This document shows, one piece after another, positions 28,387-37,518 of a DNA stretch of 64,000 bases. How positions within the stretch are numbered: position 1 is the first letter of the stretch; each line of letters starts with the position of its first letter. Below the pieces are notes generated by a model that searched no databases, was not told the DNA's origin, and saw nothing but the letters and a program-made list of their open reading frames with translations. The DNA lies in the NCBI RefSeq assembly GCF_023515955.1, contig NZ_CP097322.1, positions 4,822,501 to 4,886,500 of the forward strand. Direction: 5' to 3'. A program made the position numbers and the translations under genes. Source of the stretch: Streptomyces sp. RerS4. Lineage in GTDB: Bacteria > Actinomycetota > Actinomycetes > Streptomycetales > Streptomycetaceae.

Positions 28387-28775
28387 CAGGCCACCTCCAC
28401 CCGGTCCGCCGGGATCCGGACCGAGCCCACGATCCGCCCGCCGGCCGCCCGTACGGCCAGTGCCGCGTCCTGTGCCCACACGTGCTCGACCAGCAACAAC
28501 AGCGCGCAGCTGCCCCGCTCCAGCAGTTCCGCCGCCTCCCGCACGTCCTCCGGGCCGATCAGCCGCGCGACGTCGCGTCCGACGAGGATGCCCCGTAGCT
28601 CCACGAACTCGTCGAACTCCGCCGCCAGGACCTCCCCGGCCGCCGTCTTCGTCGCGACGAGCCCGTCGATCAGGCGCACCACCCCCGTCTTCCGCAGCCC
28701 CATGACGGCCTCGACCGCCGGGACCCGCAGCTGCTCCTCCGGGAAGGCGAGGACGATGAACTCCACAGGTCCCAT
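28386..28775 (-). CDS. DUF6325 family protein
   Basis: The 129-residue protein has the family's features: an N-terminal GPVEFIVLAFPE strand, then VVRLIDGLVATKTAAGEV and the C-terminal CALLLLVEHVWAQDAALAVRAAGGRIV. The fold is probably ferredoxin-like, with possible membrane association. It precedes the SHOCT gene in a coupled pair and is divergent from the FtsW/RodA-type gene (96 bp between). No enzymatic motif is seen. Confidence 0.9.
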   Translation of the reverse strand: MGPVEFIVLAFPEEQLRVPAVEAVMGLRKTGVVRLIDGLVATKTAAGEVLAAEFDEFVELRGILVGRDVARLIGPEDVREAAELLERGSCALLLLVEHVWAQDAALAVRAAGGRIVGSVRIPADRVEVA

Positions 28776-28871
28776 ACGGCGCGGCTCCCTACTCCTGACC
28801 GTTTCTGACGACTCTTCGGCACACTATGACATAACCGGACATACCTGCCCCACCCTTGCTACGTTTCCCCC

Positions 28872-30260
28872 ATGACCGCTCTGACGGCGAAGGTGACGGA
28901 GCCCGCTCCGCTCCCGCCCCCCGACGCCGACGCCCCCAAGCGTCGCGGCGTCGAGCTGACCCTCCTCGCCGGCGCGGTCCTGATCTCGGTCCTGGGCCAC
29001 TCCTACGTAGCCCTCACAGGCGGCCCCACCCCGAGCCCCACCCCCACCCCCCTCACCTCAACCCCCCACTACGCCGCAGCCCTCTCCCTCACCGCCCTCC
29101 TGGCCCACCTCGCCGTCCGCCTCCGGGCCCCCTACGCCGACCCGCTCCTCCTCCCCATCGCCGTCCTGCTCAACGGGCTCGGGCTCGTCCTCATCCAGCG
29201 CCTCGACCTCGCCACCCCCGGCGAGGCCGGCGCCGGCACGCAGCTGCGCTGGTCCGCGCTCGGGGTGGCGCTGTTCGTGCTCGTCGTGGTCGTGCTGCGC
29301 GACCACCGCGTCCTCCAGCGGTACGCGTACCTGTCCGTCACCGCGGCCCTCGCCCTGATGCTGGTCCCCGTCTTCTTCCCGGCGGTCAACGGCGCCCACA
29401 TCTGGATCCGGTTCGCGGGCCTGTCCTTCCAGCCGGGGGAGTTCGCGAAGATCCTGCTCGCGGTGTTCTTCGCCGCCTACCTCGCCGCGAACCGCACCGC
29501 CCTCGCCCTCACCGGCCGCCGCCTGTTCTGGAGGCTGCGCCTGCTGCCCGGCCGGGTCCTCGGCCCGATCCTCGCGATCTGGCTGCTCAGCGTCGGGTTG
29601 CTGGTCCTGGAGCGGGACCTCGGCACCTCGCTCCTCTTCTTCGGCCTCTTCGTGATCATGCTGTTCACGGCCACCGGTCGGATCGGCTGGATCGCCATCG
29701 GCCTGCTGCTCGCCGCCTTCGGCGCCTACGCCGTCGGCACCTTCGAGCCGCACGTGCACAGCCGGGTCGACGACTGGCTGAATCCTTTCGCCTCCATCGA
29801 GCGCGGCGAGGGCCCCGGCCAGCTCGCCCAGTCCCTCTTCGCCTTCGCCGCCGGCGGCCTGCTCGGCGCCGGCCTCGGCCACGGTCAGTCGTTCCTCATC
29901 GGCTTCGCCGCCAAATCGGACTTCGTCCTCGCCACTGCCGGCGAGGAGCTCGGCCTCGTCGGCCTCACCGCGATCCTGCTGCTCTACGGGCTGCTCGTCT
30001 CCCGGGGTTTCCGCGCCGGCCTCGCGCTGCGCGACCCCTTCGGGCGCCTCCTCGCCACCGGACTCGCCTCGATCGTCGCGCTCCAGGTGTTCGTGATCGC
30101 GGGCGGCGTGACCGGTCTGATCCCGCTCACCGGCATGGCCATGCCCTTCCTGGCCCAGGGCGGCTCGTCCGTCGTCACCAACTGGATCATCGTCGCCCTG
30201 CTGGTCCGGCTCAGCGACAGCGCCCGCAGACCCCGGCCCCCGGCGGAGGGGGCCGCGTGA
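28872..30260 (+). CDS. FtsW/RodA/SpoVE-family SEDS glycosyltransferase
   Basis: The 462-residue protein has about ten to twelve transmembrane helices and SEDS signatures: NGAHIWIRFAGLSFQPGEFAKI, the catalytic-Asp loop SVGLLVLERDLGTSLLFFG, the VDDWLNPF block, and C-terminal GLIPLTGMAMPFLAQGGSSVVTNW. SEDS proteins polymerise lipid II into glycan strands together with a class B PBP. The next gene encodes that partner and overlaps by four bases (GTGA). The N-terminal Pro/Thr-rich insert (GPTPSPTPTP) is unusual for the family. Confidence 0.96.
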   Translation: MTALTAKVTEPAPLPPPDADAPKRRGVELTLLAGAVLISVLGHSYVALTGGPTPSPTPTPLTSTPHYAAALSLTALLAHLAVRLRAPYADPLLLPIAVLLNGLGLVLIQRLDLATPGEAGAGTQLRWSALGVALFVLVVVVLRDHRVLQRYAYLSVTAALALMLVPVFFPAVNGAHIWIRFAGLSFQPGEFAKILLAVFFAAYLAANRTALALTGRRLFWRLRLLPGRVLGPILAIWLLSVGLLVLERDLGTSLLFFGLFVIMLFTATGRIGWIAIGLLLAAFGAYAVGTFEPHVHSRVDDWLNPFASIERGEGPGQLAQSLFAFAAGGLLGAGLGHGQSFLIGFAAKSDFVLATAGEELGLVGLTAILLLYGLLVSRGFRAGLALRDPFGRLLATGLASIVALQVFVIAGGVTGLIPLTGMAMPFLAQGGSSVVTNWIIVALLVRLSDSARRPRPPAEGAA

Positions 30261-31729
30261 TCCGCTACATCCGCTGGTGCGCGTACTTCTGCGCCCTGCT
30301 GCTGCTCGCCCTGCTCGTCAACGTGGCCCGCGTGCAGGTCTGGGAGGCCGCCGCCTACGGGGCGAATCCGGCCAACAAGCGCCCCGTCATCGCGCGGTAC
30401 GCCGAACCGCGCGGGGACATCCTGGTCGACGGCAAACCCGTCACGGGCTCCCGCGACAGCGGACAACTCCTGCGTTACGAACGGACGTACGCCGACGGCC
30501 CCCTCTACGCGCCCGTCACCGGCTTCTCCTCCCAGACGTACGGCACCAGCTTCGTCGAGCGCGCCGAGGACGCGATCCTGGCGGGCACCGACCCGGGGCT
30601 GTCGGCGTTCCCGCTCTGGTACGAGCTCTCGCGCGGCCGCCCCGGCGGCGGCGACGCGGCCACCACCATCCGGGCCGCCCTCCAGACGGCCGCGTACCGG
30701 GGCCTCGGTGGCAAACGCGGGGCGGTGGCCGCGCTGGAGCCGGCGACGGGCCGGATCCTGGCGCTGGTCAGCAGCCCCTCGTACGATCCGGGCCTGCTGT
30801 CGGGCACGGGCACGCGGGTCAAGGCGGCCTGGGAGCGGCTGAACGCCGACCCGACCCGGCCGATGCTGAACCGGGCGCTGCGCGAGACGTACCCGCCGGG
30901 TTCCACGTTCAAGATCGTGACGGCCGCCGCCGCCCTCGACGCGGGCGTGGTCACCGACGCCGACGCCCCCACCCAGACTCCCGACCCGTACCCGCTGCCC
31001 GGCACGGACACCCTGCTGCCGAACGCCGGCACCGGCTGCGAGGACGCCTCGATGGCTGAGGCCGTGCGGTGGTCCTGCAACACGGTGATGGCGAAGATCG
31101 GGGTGCGGGTCGGGCTGCGGCGCATGGTGGCGGCGGCCGAGCGCTTCGGCTTCAACGACGGCGGGCTGCGCGTGCCGTCGTGGGTCTCGCGCTCCGACTT
31201 CGACACGGACATGAGCCTGGACCAGCTGGCCCTGTCCTCGATCGGGCAGTTCAACACGAAGGCGACGCCGCTCCAGATGGCGATGGTGGCGGCGGCCGTC
31301 GCTAACGGCGGCGAGGTGCGGACCCCCTACCTGGTGGACCGCACGACGCAGGAGGACGGCTCCCCGGTCCGGCGCGCCGATCAGCGCACGCTGAGCCGCG
31401 CGATGAGTCCGTCGACGGCGCTGCGGATGCAGGAGCTGATGGTGAGCGTGGTCGAGGACGGCACCGGGCGCAACGCGGCGATCCCCGGCGCGGTCGTCGG
31501 CGGCAAGACGGGCACCGCGCAGCACGGGGTGGGCAACGCCGGTACCCCGTACGCCTGGTTCATCTCCTGGGCGAGGGCCGAGGACGCGCCGCAGGCGGCG
31601 GTGGCGGTCGCGGTGGTGGTCGAGGACGCGGTGGCCGACCGGCGGGGCATCAGCGGCAACAGCGCGGCGGCGCCGATCGCCCGCGCGGTCATGGAGGCGG
31701 CACTGTCGGCCCGGCCTCGGCGGCGCTGA
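30257..31729 (+). CDS. Class B penicillin-binding protein (transpeptidase)
   Basis: The 490-residue protein has an N-terminal membrane anchor (AYFCALLLLALLVNVARVQ), a pedestal with PRGDILVDG, and a transpeptidase domain with SxxK in PPGSTFKIVTAAA, SxN in RWSCNTVMAKIG and KTG in GGKTGTAQ. It cross-links peptidoglycan with its SEDS partner, to which it is translationally coupled. It lacks the long C-terminal PASTA domains of PbpB, fitting the PbpA-like group. Confidence 0.96.
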   Translation: MIRYIRWCAYFCALLLLALLVNVARVQVWEAAAYGANPANKRPVIARYAEPRGDILVDGKPVTGSRDSGQLLRYERTYADGPLYAPVTGFSSQTYGTSFVERAEDAILAGTDPGLSAFPLWYELSRGRPGGGDAATTIRAALQTAAYRGLGGKRGAVAALEPATGRILALVSSPSYDPGLLSGTGTRVKAAWERLNADPTRPMLNRALRETYPPGSTFKIVTAAAALDAGVVTDADAPTQTPDPYPLPGTDTLLPNAGTGCEDASMAEAVRWSCNTVMAKIGVRVGLRRMVAAAERFGFNDGGLRVPSWVSRSDFDTDMSLDQLALSSIGQFNTKATPLQMAMVAAAVANGGEVRTPYLVDRTTQEDGSPVRRADQRTLSRAMSPSTALRMQELMVSVVEDGTGRNAAIPGAVVGGKTGTAQHGVGNAGTPYAWFISWARAEDAPQAAVAVAVVVEDAVADRRGISGNSAAAPIARAVMEAALSARPRRR

Positions 31730-31739
31730 AGGGCCGCTG

Positions 31740-32441
31740 TCACCGATACACCCGAAGCCGCGTGACCTCGTAGGACATCTCCGTCACCCCCGGTCCGGGC
31801 GCGGGGTGGTAACGCCCGGCCGACACCGACAGGTTGACGATGAGGTACGCGCGCCAGCCGCGGCCCACGCCGCGCCGGTCGGAGAAGACGCGGGTGCCGT
31901 TGACCCACCACACGACGGAGCTACGGCCGAACTCGACCTTCAGGTCGACCCAGGCGCCGGGCGCGACCTGCGGATCGCGGTGGTAGAGGTGTGCCTCGCG
32001 GACGTGGTTGGACAGTTCCAGCAGGTCGGGGTTGTCGGGGTGGTACTCGAAGACGTCGACCTCCTGGTCGCCGTCGCGCCAGGTCCAGATCGCCGGCCAG
32101 GCCCCGACCTCCTCCGGGAGGCGGATCCGGGCCTCCAGCACGTCGCCGGTGCGCACCGTGAACCCCTCGTCGCTGCCCTCGGTGGTGAGCAGTCCGGTGT
32201 CCCAGTTCCCGTCGGGGCGCGGGGTGGCGCGGAAGGTGCCGCCGCGGCTGTAGGCGGGGTCGGCGGTGAGGTGGTCGAGCTTGTTGTCCCCCGGATTGAC
32301 GGGCCCCCCGTCGGGATACGCCCAGGACCGCCCGGCCACCCACTGCGCGGCCGACCCGAAGTCGGCCTCGAACACCACCTCCCGCCGCCCCCCGACCAAC
32401 GACCCCACCCACCGCACCCACCCGAAAGCGCCCGTAGCCAT
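31740..32441 (-). CDS. Glycoside hydrolase family 16-like protein without obvious signal peptide
   Basis: The 233-residue protein has a jelly-roll GH16 core: SWAYPDGGPVNPGDNK, NWDTGLLTTEG, WPAIWTWRDGDQEVDVFEYHPDN (catalytic ExDxxE as EVDVFE) and VVWWVNGTRVFSD. GH16 enzymes cut beta-1,3/1,4-glucans or related galactans. No signal peptide is seen at either candidate start, odd for a secreted glucanase; the N-terminal GWVRWVGSLVGG is only weakly hydrophobic. It converges on the PBP gene with a 10-bp gap. Confidence 0.8.
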   Translation of the reverse strand: MATGAFGWVRWVGSLVGGRREVVFEADFGSAAQWVAGRSWAYPDGGPVNPGDNKLDHLTADPAYSRGGTFRATPRPDGNWDTGLLTTEGSDEGFTVRTGDVLEARIRLPEEVGAWPAIWTWRDGDQEVDVFEYHPDNPDLLELSNHVREAHLYHRDPQVAPGAWVDLKVEFGRSSVVWWVNGTRVFSDRRGVGRGWRAYLIVNLSVSAGRYHPAPGPGVTEMSYEVTRLRVYR

Positions 32442-32503
32442 ACCCCTTGGTGTGCCCCCCACCCCCGCACGCCACGCGCCTGTTCTCACTCAGAGTAATC
32501 ACA

Positions 32504-33634
32504 CTATTCCCGTGCCGCGGATCCCGCCGACCCGCCCGCGCCCTCCTGGATGGTGGCCTCCACCTCCGCCACGCGGGCGCGTTCCTCGGCCGCGAAGCGT
32601 TCGCGGTCGAGGGATTCGGCGATCTCCTCGTCCTGGGTCATCAGGAGGTCGAGGTTGGAGTCGCCCATGTCGAAGACGCCCATGTCCAGGTACGCCTTCT
32701 GGAGGCGGTCGCCCCACAGGCCGATGTCCTTCACGCACGGCACGATCCGGCTGAAGAGGAGCTTGCGGAACAGCCGCAGGAATTCGGACCGTTCGCTGAA
32801 CTCCTCGGCCTCCTTCCTCGGGACGCCGAAGTTCTCCAGCACCTCCACCCCGCGCAGCCGGTCGCGCATCAGGTGGCAGCCCTCGATCACGAACTCCTCG
32901 CGCTCGCGCAGTTCGGCGTCCGTCAGTTGCCGGTAGTAGTCGCGCAGGGCCATGCGTCCGAAGGCCACGTGGCGGGCCTCGTCCTGCATCACGTAGGCGA
33001 GGATCTGCTTCGGCAGCGGCTTGTCCGTGGTGTCGCGGATCATGCCGAACGCCGCCAGCGCCAGCCCCTCGATGAGCACCTGCATGCCCAGGTACGGCAT
33101 GTCCCAGCGGGAGTCGCGCAGGGTGTCGCCGAGGAGTTCCCGGAGGTGGTCGTTGGCCGGGTAGAGCATCCCGACCTTCTCGTGCAGGAAGCGGCCGAAG
33201 ATCTCCGCGTGGCGGGCCTCGTCCATGGTCTGGGTGGCCGAGTAGAACTTCGCGTCGAGGTCGGGCACCGACTCCACGATGCGCGCCGCGCACACCATCG
33301 CGCCCTGCTCGCCGTGCAGGAACTGGCTGAAGTTCCAGGCGCTGTAGTGGCGTCGCAGGTCGCCCTTGTCCTTCTCGGTCATCTTGGCCCAGTACCGCGT
33401 CCCGTACAGGGTGAGGACCTCGTCGGGGGTGCCCAGCGGGTCGTACGGGTCGACCTCGATGTCCCAGTCGATGCGTTTGGCGCCGTCCCACTGCTTGTCC
33501 TTGCCCTTCTGGTACAGGGCGAGGAGCCGTTCGCGGCCGCCGTCGTACTCCCAGCTGAAGCGGGCCGAACCGGAGGCGGGGATCCGCCAGACGTCCTCGC
33601 CCGGGGCCTTGGTGTAGAGCTCGTGCGTCGACAC
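32504..33634 (-). CDS. Ferritin-like diiron protein
   Basis: The 376-residue, mostly helical protein has two diiron half-sites: EQGAMV with DEARHAEIFGRFL, and an EG in VLIEGLALAAFGM with DEARHVAFGRMAL. This E...ExxH pair pattern is typical of ribonucleotide-reductase-like oxygenases of unknown substrate in actinomycetes. The N-terminal about 50 residues (RFSWEYDGGRERLLALY) are characteristic of the family. A reductase partner is not nearby. The GTG start has GGAGG upstream. It is divergent from a second, unrelated diiron gene. Confidence 0.88.
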   Translation of the reverse strand: MSTHELYTKAPGEDVWRIPASGSARFSWEYDGGRERLLALYQKGKDKQWDGAKRIDWDIEVDPYDPLGTPDEVLTLYGTRYWAKMTEKDKGDLRRHYSAWNFSQFLHGEQGAMVCAARIVESVPDLDAKFYSATQTMDEARHAEIFGRFLHEKVGMLYPANDHLRELLGDTLRDSRWDMPYLGMQVLIEGLALAAFGMIRDTTDKPLPKQILAYVMQDEARHVAFGRMALRDYYRQLTDAELREREEFVIEGCHLMRDRLRGVEVLENFGVPRKEAEEFSERSEFLRLFRKLLFSRIVPCVKDIGLWGDRLQKAYLDMGVFDMGDSNLDLLMTQDEEIAESLDRERFAAEERARVAEVEATIQEGAGGSAGSAARE

Positions 33635-33827
33635 TGACGCCTCCTGGTCTCACGTACTTCCGTACAGGACTGGACGGTTGGCAGCGTCACACGTTGCTAG
33701 ACGTGGGGTCAACAAGTCGCGCGCGGGGGATTGACGGCCTTGCTGACGAGCAGTCTCATAAGAGGTGACCGCCGGTAACCCGGAGGTGCCCAGAGCCGAG
33801 CCATCCACACGCGAGGTGCCCGAAGCC

Positions 33828-34757
33828 ATGACGACAGTGACGCAGCGACCCGCGCTCAGGGACGCCCTCGGTCTCCTCAAGGACCGCGAACAGGTCGCCG
33901 AGCGCCTGCTCGAATCCTCGGCCAAGCACTCCTTCGACCCGGACACGGAACTCGACTGGGACACCCCGCCGGTCGAGGGCAAGTACTACTGGCCGCCCGA
34001 GCTGATCTCCCTCTACGACACCCCGATGTGGAAGCGGATGGGCGAGGAGCAGCGCGTCGAACTCTCCCGCCACGAAGCCGCCGCCCTCGGCTCGCTCGGC
34101 ATCTGGTTCGAGATCATCCTCATGCAGCTCCTCGTCCGCCACATCTACGACAAGTCCCCGACCAGCAACCACGTCCGCTACGCCCTCACCGAGATCGCCG
34201 ACGAATGCCGGCACTCGATGATGTTCGCCCGCATGATCCGCCACCACGGAGCCCCCGAGTACCCCGTCTCCCGCGTCCACCACAACCTCGGCCGCGTCCT
34301 CAAGACGGTCTCCACCACCCCCGGCTCCTTCGCCTGCACCCTCCTCGGCGAGGAGGTCCTCGACTGGATGCAGCGCCTGACCTTCCCCGACGAGCGCGTC
34401 CAGCCCCTGGTGCGCGGCGTCACCCGCATCCACGTCATCGAAGAGGCCCGCCACGTCCGCTACGCCCGCGAGGAACTGCGCCGCCAGATGCTCACCGCCC
34501 CGCGCTGGGAACGGGAGCTGACCCGCGTCAGCTGCGGCGAGGCCGCCCGCGTCTTCTCCCGCGCCTTCGTCAACCCGGCCGTCTACGAGAACGTCGGCCT
34601 CGACCGGCGCGAGGCCGTCGCCCAGGTCAGGGCCAGCGGCCACCGCCGCGAGGTGATGCAGACCGGCGCCAAGCGGCTCACCGACTTCCTCGACGACATC
34701 GGCGTGCTCAGCGGAGTCGGCCGTCGACTCTGGCAGATGTCCGGCCTCCTCGCGTAG
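33828..34757 (+). CDS. AurF-like diiron oxygenase
   Basis: The 309-residue protein fits the p-aminobenzoate N-oxygenase AurF family. It is helical, with ligands in SRHEAAALGSLGIWFEI, ALTEIADECRHSMMFARMI, LGEEVLDWMQRL and HVIEEARHVRYAREEL. Characterised relatives oxidise aryl amines or act in secondary metabolism; no biosynthetic cluster surrounds it, so the substrate is unknown. ATG 33828 has GAGGTG upstream; GTG 33765 would add 21 residues. The TetR gene starts 22 bp downstream, probably in the same transcript. Confidence 0.88.
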   Translation: MTTVTQRPALRDALGLLKDREQVAERLLESSAKHSFDPDTELDWDTPPVEGKYYWPPELISLYDTPMWKRMGEEQRVELSRHEAAALGSLGIWFEIILMQLLVRHIYDKSPTSNHVRYALTEIADECRHSMMFARMIRHHGAPEYPVSRVHHNLGRVLKTVSTTPGSFACTLLGEEVLDWMQRLTFPDERVQPLVRGVTRIHVIEEARHVRYAREELRRQMLTAPRWERELTRVSCGEAARVFSRAFVNPAVYENVGLDRREAVAQVRASGHRREVMQTGAKRLTDFLDDIGVLSGVGRRLWQMSGLLA

Positions 34758-34779
34758 CGGTCTCGTCTACGCTGCACAC

Positions 34780-35493
34780 ATGACCGTACGGGCCTACCGC
34801 AGACTGGGCGTCGAGGAGCGGCGGGCCCAACTCCTCGACGCCGCCCTGGCGCTGTTCGCCCAGCGGGCACCCGAAGAGGTCTCCCTCGACGACGTCGCGG
34901 AGGCCGCCGGGGTGTCCAGGCCGCTGGTCTACCGGTACTTCCCCGGCGGCAAACAGCAGCTCTACGAGGCGGCCCTGCGCTCGGCGGCCGACCTGCTCGA
35001 ACTGTGCTTCGCCGAACCCCAGTCCGGCCCCCTCACCCGCCGACTGTCGCGCGCCCTGGACCGCTACCTGGCCTTCGTGGACGAACACGACGCCGGCTTC
35101 GCCGCCCTCCTCCACGGCGGCAGCGTCGTCGAGACCTCCCGCACCACCGCGACGGTGGACGGCATCCGCCGCGCCGCCGCCCACCAGATCCTCGTCCACC
35201 TCGGCGTGCCCGCCCCCGGCCCGCGCCTGCGCATGATGGTCCGCACCTGGATCACGGCCGTCGAGGCGGCCTCGCTGATCTGGATCGACGAGGGCAAACA
35301 GCCCGAGGTCGACTCCCTGCGCGACTGGCTCGTCGACCAGTTCATCGCCCTCCTCACGGCCACCGCCGCCACCGACCCGCAGACGGCCGCCGCCGCGCGG
35401 GCGGCGCTCGCGCTGGAACCGGCGGACGGCCCGGTCGGCGTCCTCGCCCGGCGTGTCGTCCCCGTGGTCTCCGAGGCCGCGCACCTGCTGTGA
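34780..35493 (+). CDS. TetR-family transcriptional regulator
   Basis: The 237-residue protein has an N-terminal HTH (RRAQLLDAALALFAQRAPEEVSLDDVAEAAGVSRPLVYRYFPGGK, quoted here only as its two halves ending SLDDVAEAAGVSRPLVYRYF). A helical ligand-binding and dimerisation domain follows. It lies directly after the AurF-like gene and may regulate it and the divergent ferritin-like gene. No operator was identified with confidence. Confidence 0.95.
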   Translation: MTVRAYRRLGVEERRAQLLDAALALFAQRAPEEVSLDDVAEAAGVSRPLVYRYFPGGKQQLYEAALRSAADLLELCFAEPQSGPLTRRLSRALDRYLAFVDEHDAGFAALLHGGSVVETSRTTATVDGIRRAAAHQILVHLGVPAPGPRLRMMVRTWITAVEAASLIWIDEGKQPEVDSLRDWLVDQFIALLTATAATDPQTAAAARAALALEPADGPVGVLARRVVPVVSEAAHLL

Positions 35494-35526
35494 CGCGCGC
35501 CGGGTGGCACGGGTGACACTGGTGGG

Positions 35527-35814
35527 GTGAGAAGCGAACCGACCCCCTTCGAAGGGGGCCCGATGGACGGCAGGGTCCTCCCCGTCCTCGTCGGCCCGAC
35601 CGGCCACCCGCCGAAGTGGTACGAGATCCCCGTCCCGGCCCCGGACGGCGGCCCCCCGACGGTCCTGCTCTACGAGCGCGTCCCGGCCGGCTACACGAAG
35701 CGGCTGCACCTCCAGAAGGGCTGGAAGTACGCCTTCTCCCCAACGGGTGAGAAGCCCCGCCCGCGCTGGCCCTGGACGAAGCCCCCGAAGCCCCCGAAGC
35801 CCCCGACCCCCTGA
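35527..35814 (+). CDS. Small conserved-looking hypothetical protein
   Basis: The 95-residue protein has the pattern GRVLPVLVGPTGHPPKWYEI, then VLLYERVPAGYTKRLHLQKG and WKYAFSP, and ends in a Pro/Lys repeat tail (PKPPKPPTP). Codon bias supports coding and the GTG start is 33 bp after the TetR stop. I recall similar small proteins in streptomycetes but cannot name a function. Confidence 0.7.
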   Translation: MRSEPTPFEGGPMDGRVLPVLVGPTGHPPKWYEIPVPAPDGGPPTVLLYERVPAGYTKRLHLQKGWKYAFSPTGEKPRPRWPWTKPPKPPKPPTP

Positions 35815-35903
35815 GCCGTCCGAGTCGGGAGCCGTTAGGACCCTTGAGCCGTCCGAACCCCTGAGCCCCCGGAGCCGGGGCCCCGGGACCAGGGCCGCCC
35901 GGG

Positions 35904-36497
35904 TCAGCCGTCCGTACGCCCCCGCCGCAGCATCGCGAAGCCCAGCCCGGCGGCGCCGACGGCCGCGATGCCGCCGCCCGCCGCGAGCAGCAGCATGCCG
36001 TCGCCCGGCCCGTCGGCGAGGGTGTTCAGCCGCAGCGCGTCGGCGGTCCCGATCGGGCCGCGCTCCTCGGCCGGCGTGACGTGTCCGCCGCCGCGCGTCC
36101 CCGTCTTGTGTCCGTCCCCGGCCACCAGGTGCGAACCGCCCTCGGGGCGGGTGCCGTCGACCCACGAGGACAGCCGGCCGTCGGGCCGCAGCGCCGCGTG
36201 CAGCTCACCGGTGTTCCCGAAGCCGGTGAACCCGTCCCGGCTGGTCAGCGTCGCCACGGTGGCACCGGCGCGCACGATGTCGGCCTGGTACGCGTCCTTC
36301 GCGACCCGGTACACCTTCGCCGTCGACCGGCCGTCGGCCAGCGCGACGCTCTTGACGAGCGTGCGCCGCGCACCCGGCGCGGAAGCGGCCGGCGCCCCCT
36401 CGGCGAACGCGGCGGCGGCGGGCAGTGCCAGCAGACCGGCGGCGCAGGCGGTCACGGCGACGGCGCGAACGGTGGTGCGGCGGCTGACGGTGTTCAC
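35904..36497 (-). CDS. Secreted protein with C-terminal membrane anchor
   Basis: The 197-residue protein has a signal peptide (RAVAVTACAAGLLALPAAAAFA) and a globular extracellular part (KVYRVAKDAYQADIVRAGATVATLTSRDG...LHAALRPDGRLSSWVDG). It ends in a C-terminal transmembrane helix (GGGIAAVGAAGLGFAML) with a basic stop (RRGRTDG) and no clear LPXTG. The GTG start has GAAGGA upstream. Function is not recognised; wall or membrane surface location is inferred. Confidence 0.82.
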   Translation of the reverse strand: MNTVSRRTTVRAVAVTACAAGLLALPAAAAFAEGAPAASAPGARRTLVKSVALADGRSTAKVYRVAKDAYQADIVRAGATVATLTSRDGFTGFGNTGELHAALRPDGRLSSWVDGTRPEGGSHLVAGDGHKTGTRGGGHVTPAEERGPIGTADALRLNTLADGPGDGMLLLAAGGGIAAVGAAGLGFAMLRRGRTDG

Positions 36498-36702
36498 GGG
36501 CTTCCTTCGACGCGGGCAGGAGGACCGGCAGTGGGGCCGGAGGGCAAGTGGGTCCAGAGGGCACCAACGTAGGCGGCGGCCGTTGCGATATGGCGCTGGC
36601 CTTGTAACAGCAATGCCGCAGCGACCCGACGGAGTCGTTACACAACAGGGGGATTGCCGCCGGCGGCGCCGCCTGCTCCCATGGAGGGCGGGGGTGAGGG
36701 CG

Positions 36703-37497
36703 ATGCGCGCACTCAAGGTGCTTCCGAGCGGTCGGCCCGGCCGGGGCATGCTGTACGTGAACGGGCCCGACGGGCGGGCGGTCGCCTGGTACGACCGTCG
36801 GACCAACCGGATCAGCGTACTGTCCGACGATCAACGCGACGCCGTACTGGCCGCCCTACGCCCGTACTTGACCGGTGGCTGGACCGTGGGCCCGCCCCCC
36901 GTCCCCACCGCCGCCGAGCTGCGCCGCCTGGCCCTGCCACCCGACGAGGACCTGGCCCCGAACCGGCCGGGGGAGATCCTGATCGGCGAGCTCGCCTACG
37001 GAACCCCGGGCAGCCGGGCCCGCCACCGGCTCCGCCAGGACCTCCACGCCCGGCAACGGGTGGGCGCGGAGCTCGACGCCCTCGAAGCCGCCGACTGGCG
37101 GGCCCTGCACGACGTCCCGCTCCCCGGACTCGGGCTCCTGGACCACCTGCTCGTCGGCCCGTCCGGGGTGCTCGCCGTCCGCACCGTCCCGGGCCGCCGT
37201 CAGCGGGCCCGGATCGGGGACCTGCTGCTCACGGTGGGCCGCTCCGAACCCCGCCCCGACCCGCGCTGGATCCGCCGCGCGGCGGCCTGCGCCGCCCGGC
37301 TGTTGACGGCGCCGGTGACCCCGGTCCTGGCCCTGGCCGACGCCTCCCGCGTGGAGGTGGCCCCGACCGTCCGGGACATCCTGGTCCTCCAACCCCCGAC
37401 GGCCGCGAGCACGCTCAGGGGGATACCCCAGTGCCTCAAACCCCCGGATGTGGAAGCCCTGTTCGGCCTGGCCCGCAGCCTCCCGACCTGGACCTGA
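36703..37497 (+). CDS. NERD-domain-like protein
   Basis: The 264-residue protein has a nuclease-related-domain-like segment: GELAYGTPGSRARHRL, ALEAADWRALHDVPLPGLGLLDHLLVGPSGVLAVRTV matches the NERD pattern of a hydrophobic strand, D-H and a following strand. The N-terminal MRALKVLPSGRPGRG and LYVNGPDGRAVAWYDRRTNR resemble Streptomyces NERD proteins. GTG 36694 with GGAGG is an alternative start adding three residues. It converges on the Ku gene with a 21-bp gap. Proximity to repair genes is suggestive only. Confidence 0.78.
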   Translation: MRALKVLPSGRPGRGMLYVNGPDGRAVAWYDRRTNRISVLSDDQRDAVLAALRPYLTGGWTVGPPPVPTAAELRRLALPPDEDLAPNRPGEILIGELAYGTPGSRARHRLRQDLHARQRVGAELDALEAADWRALHDVPLPGLGLLDHLLVGPSGVLAVRTVPGRRQRARIGDLLLTVGRSEPRPDPRWIRRAAACAARLLTAPVTPVLALADASRVEVAPTVRDILVLQPPTAASTLRGIPQCLKPPDVEALFGLARSLPTWT

Positions 37498-37518
37498 GGC
37501 GGCCGTCGGGCCGTCGTA

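Noticed and set aside
33765-33827. Upstream GTG as the start of the AurF-like gene
   Set aside because: Its ribosome site is weak, and the extra 21 residues look unlike the family N-terminus; ATG 33828 has GAGGTG.
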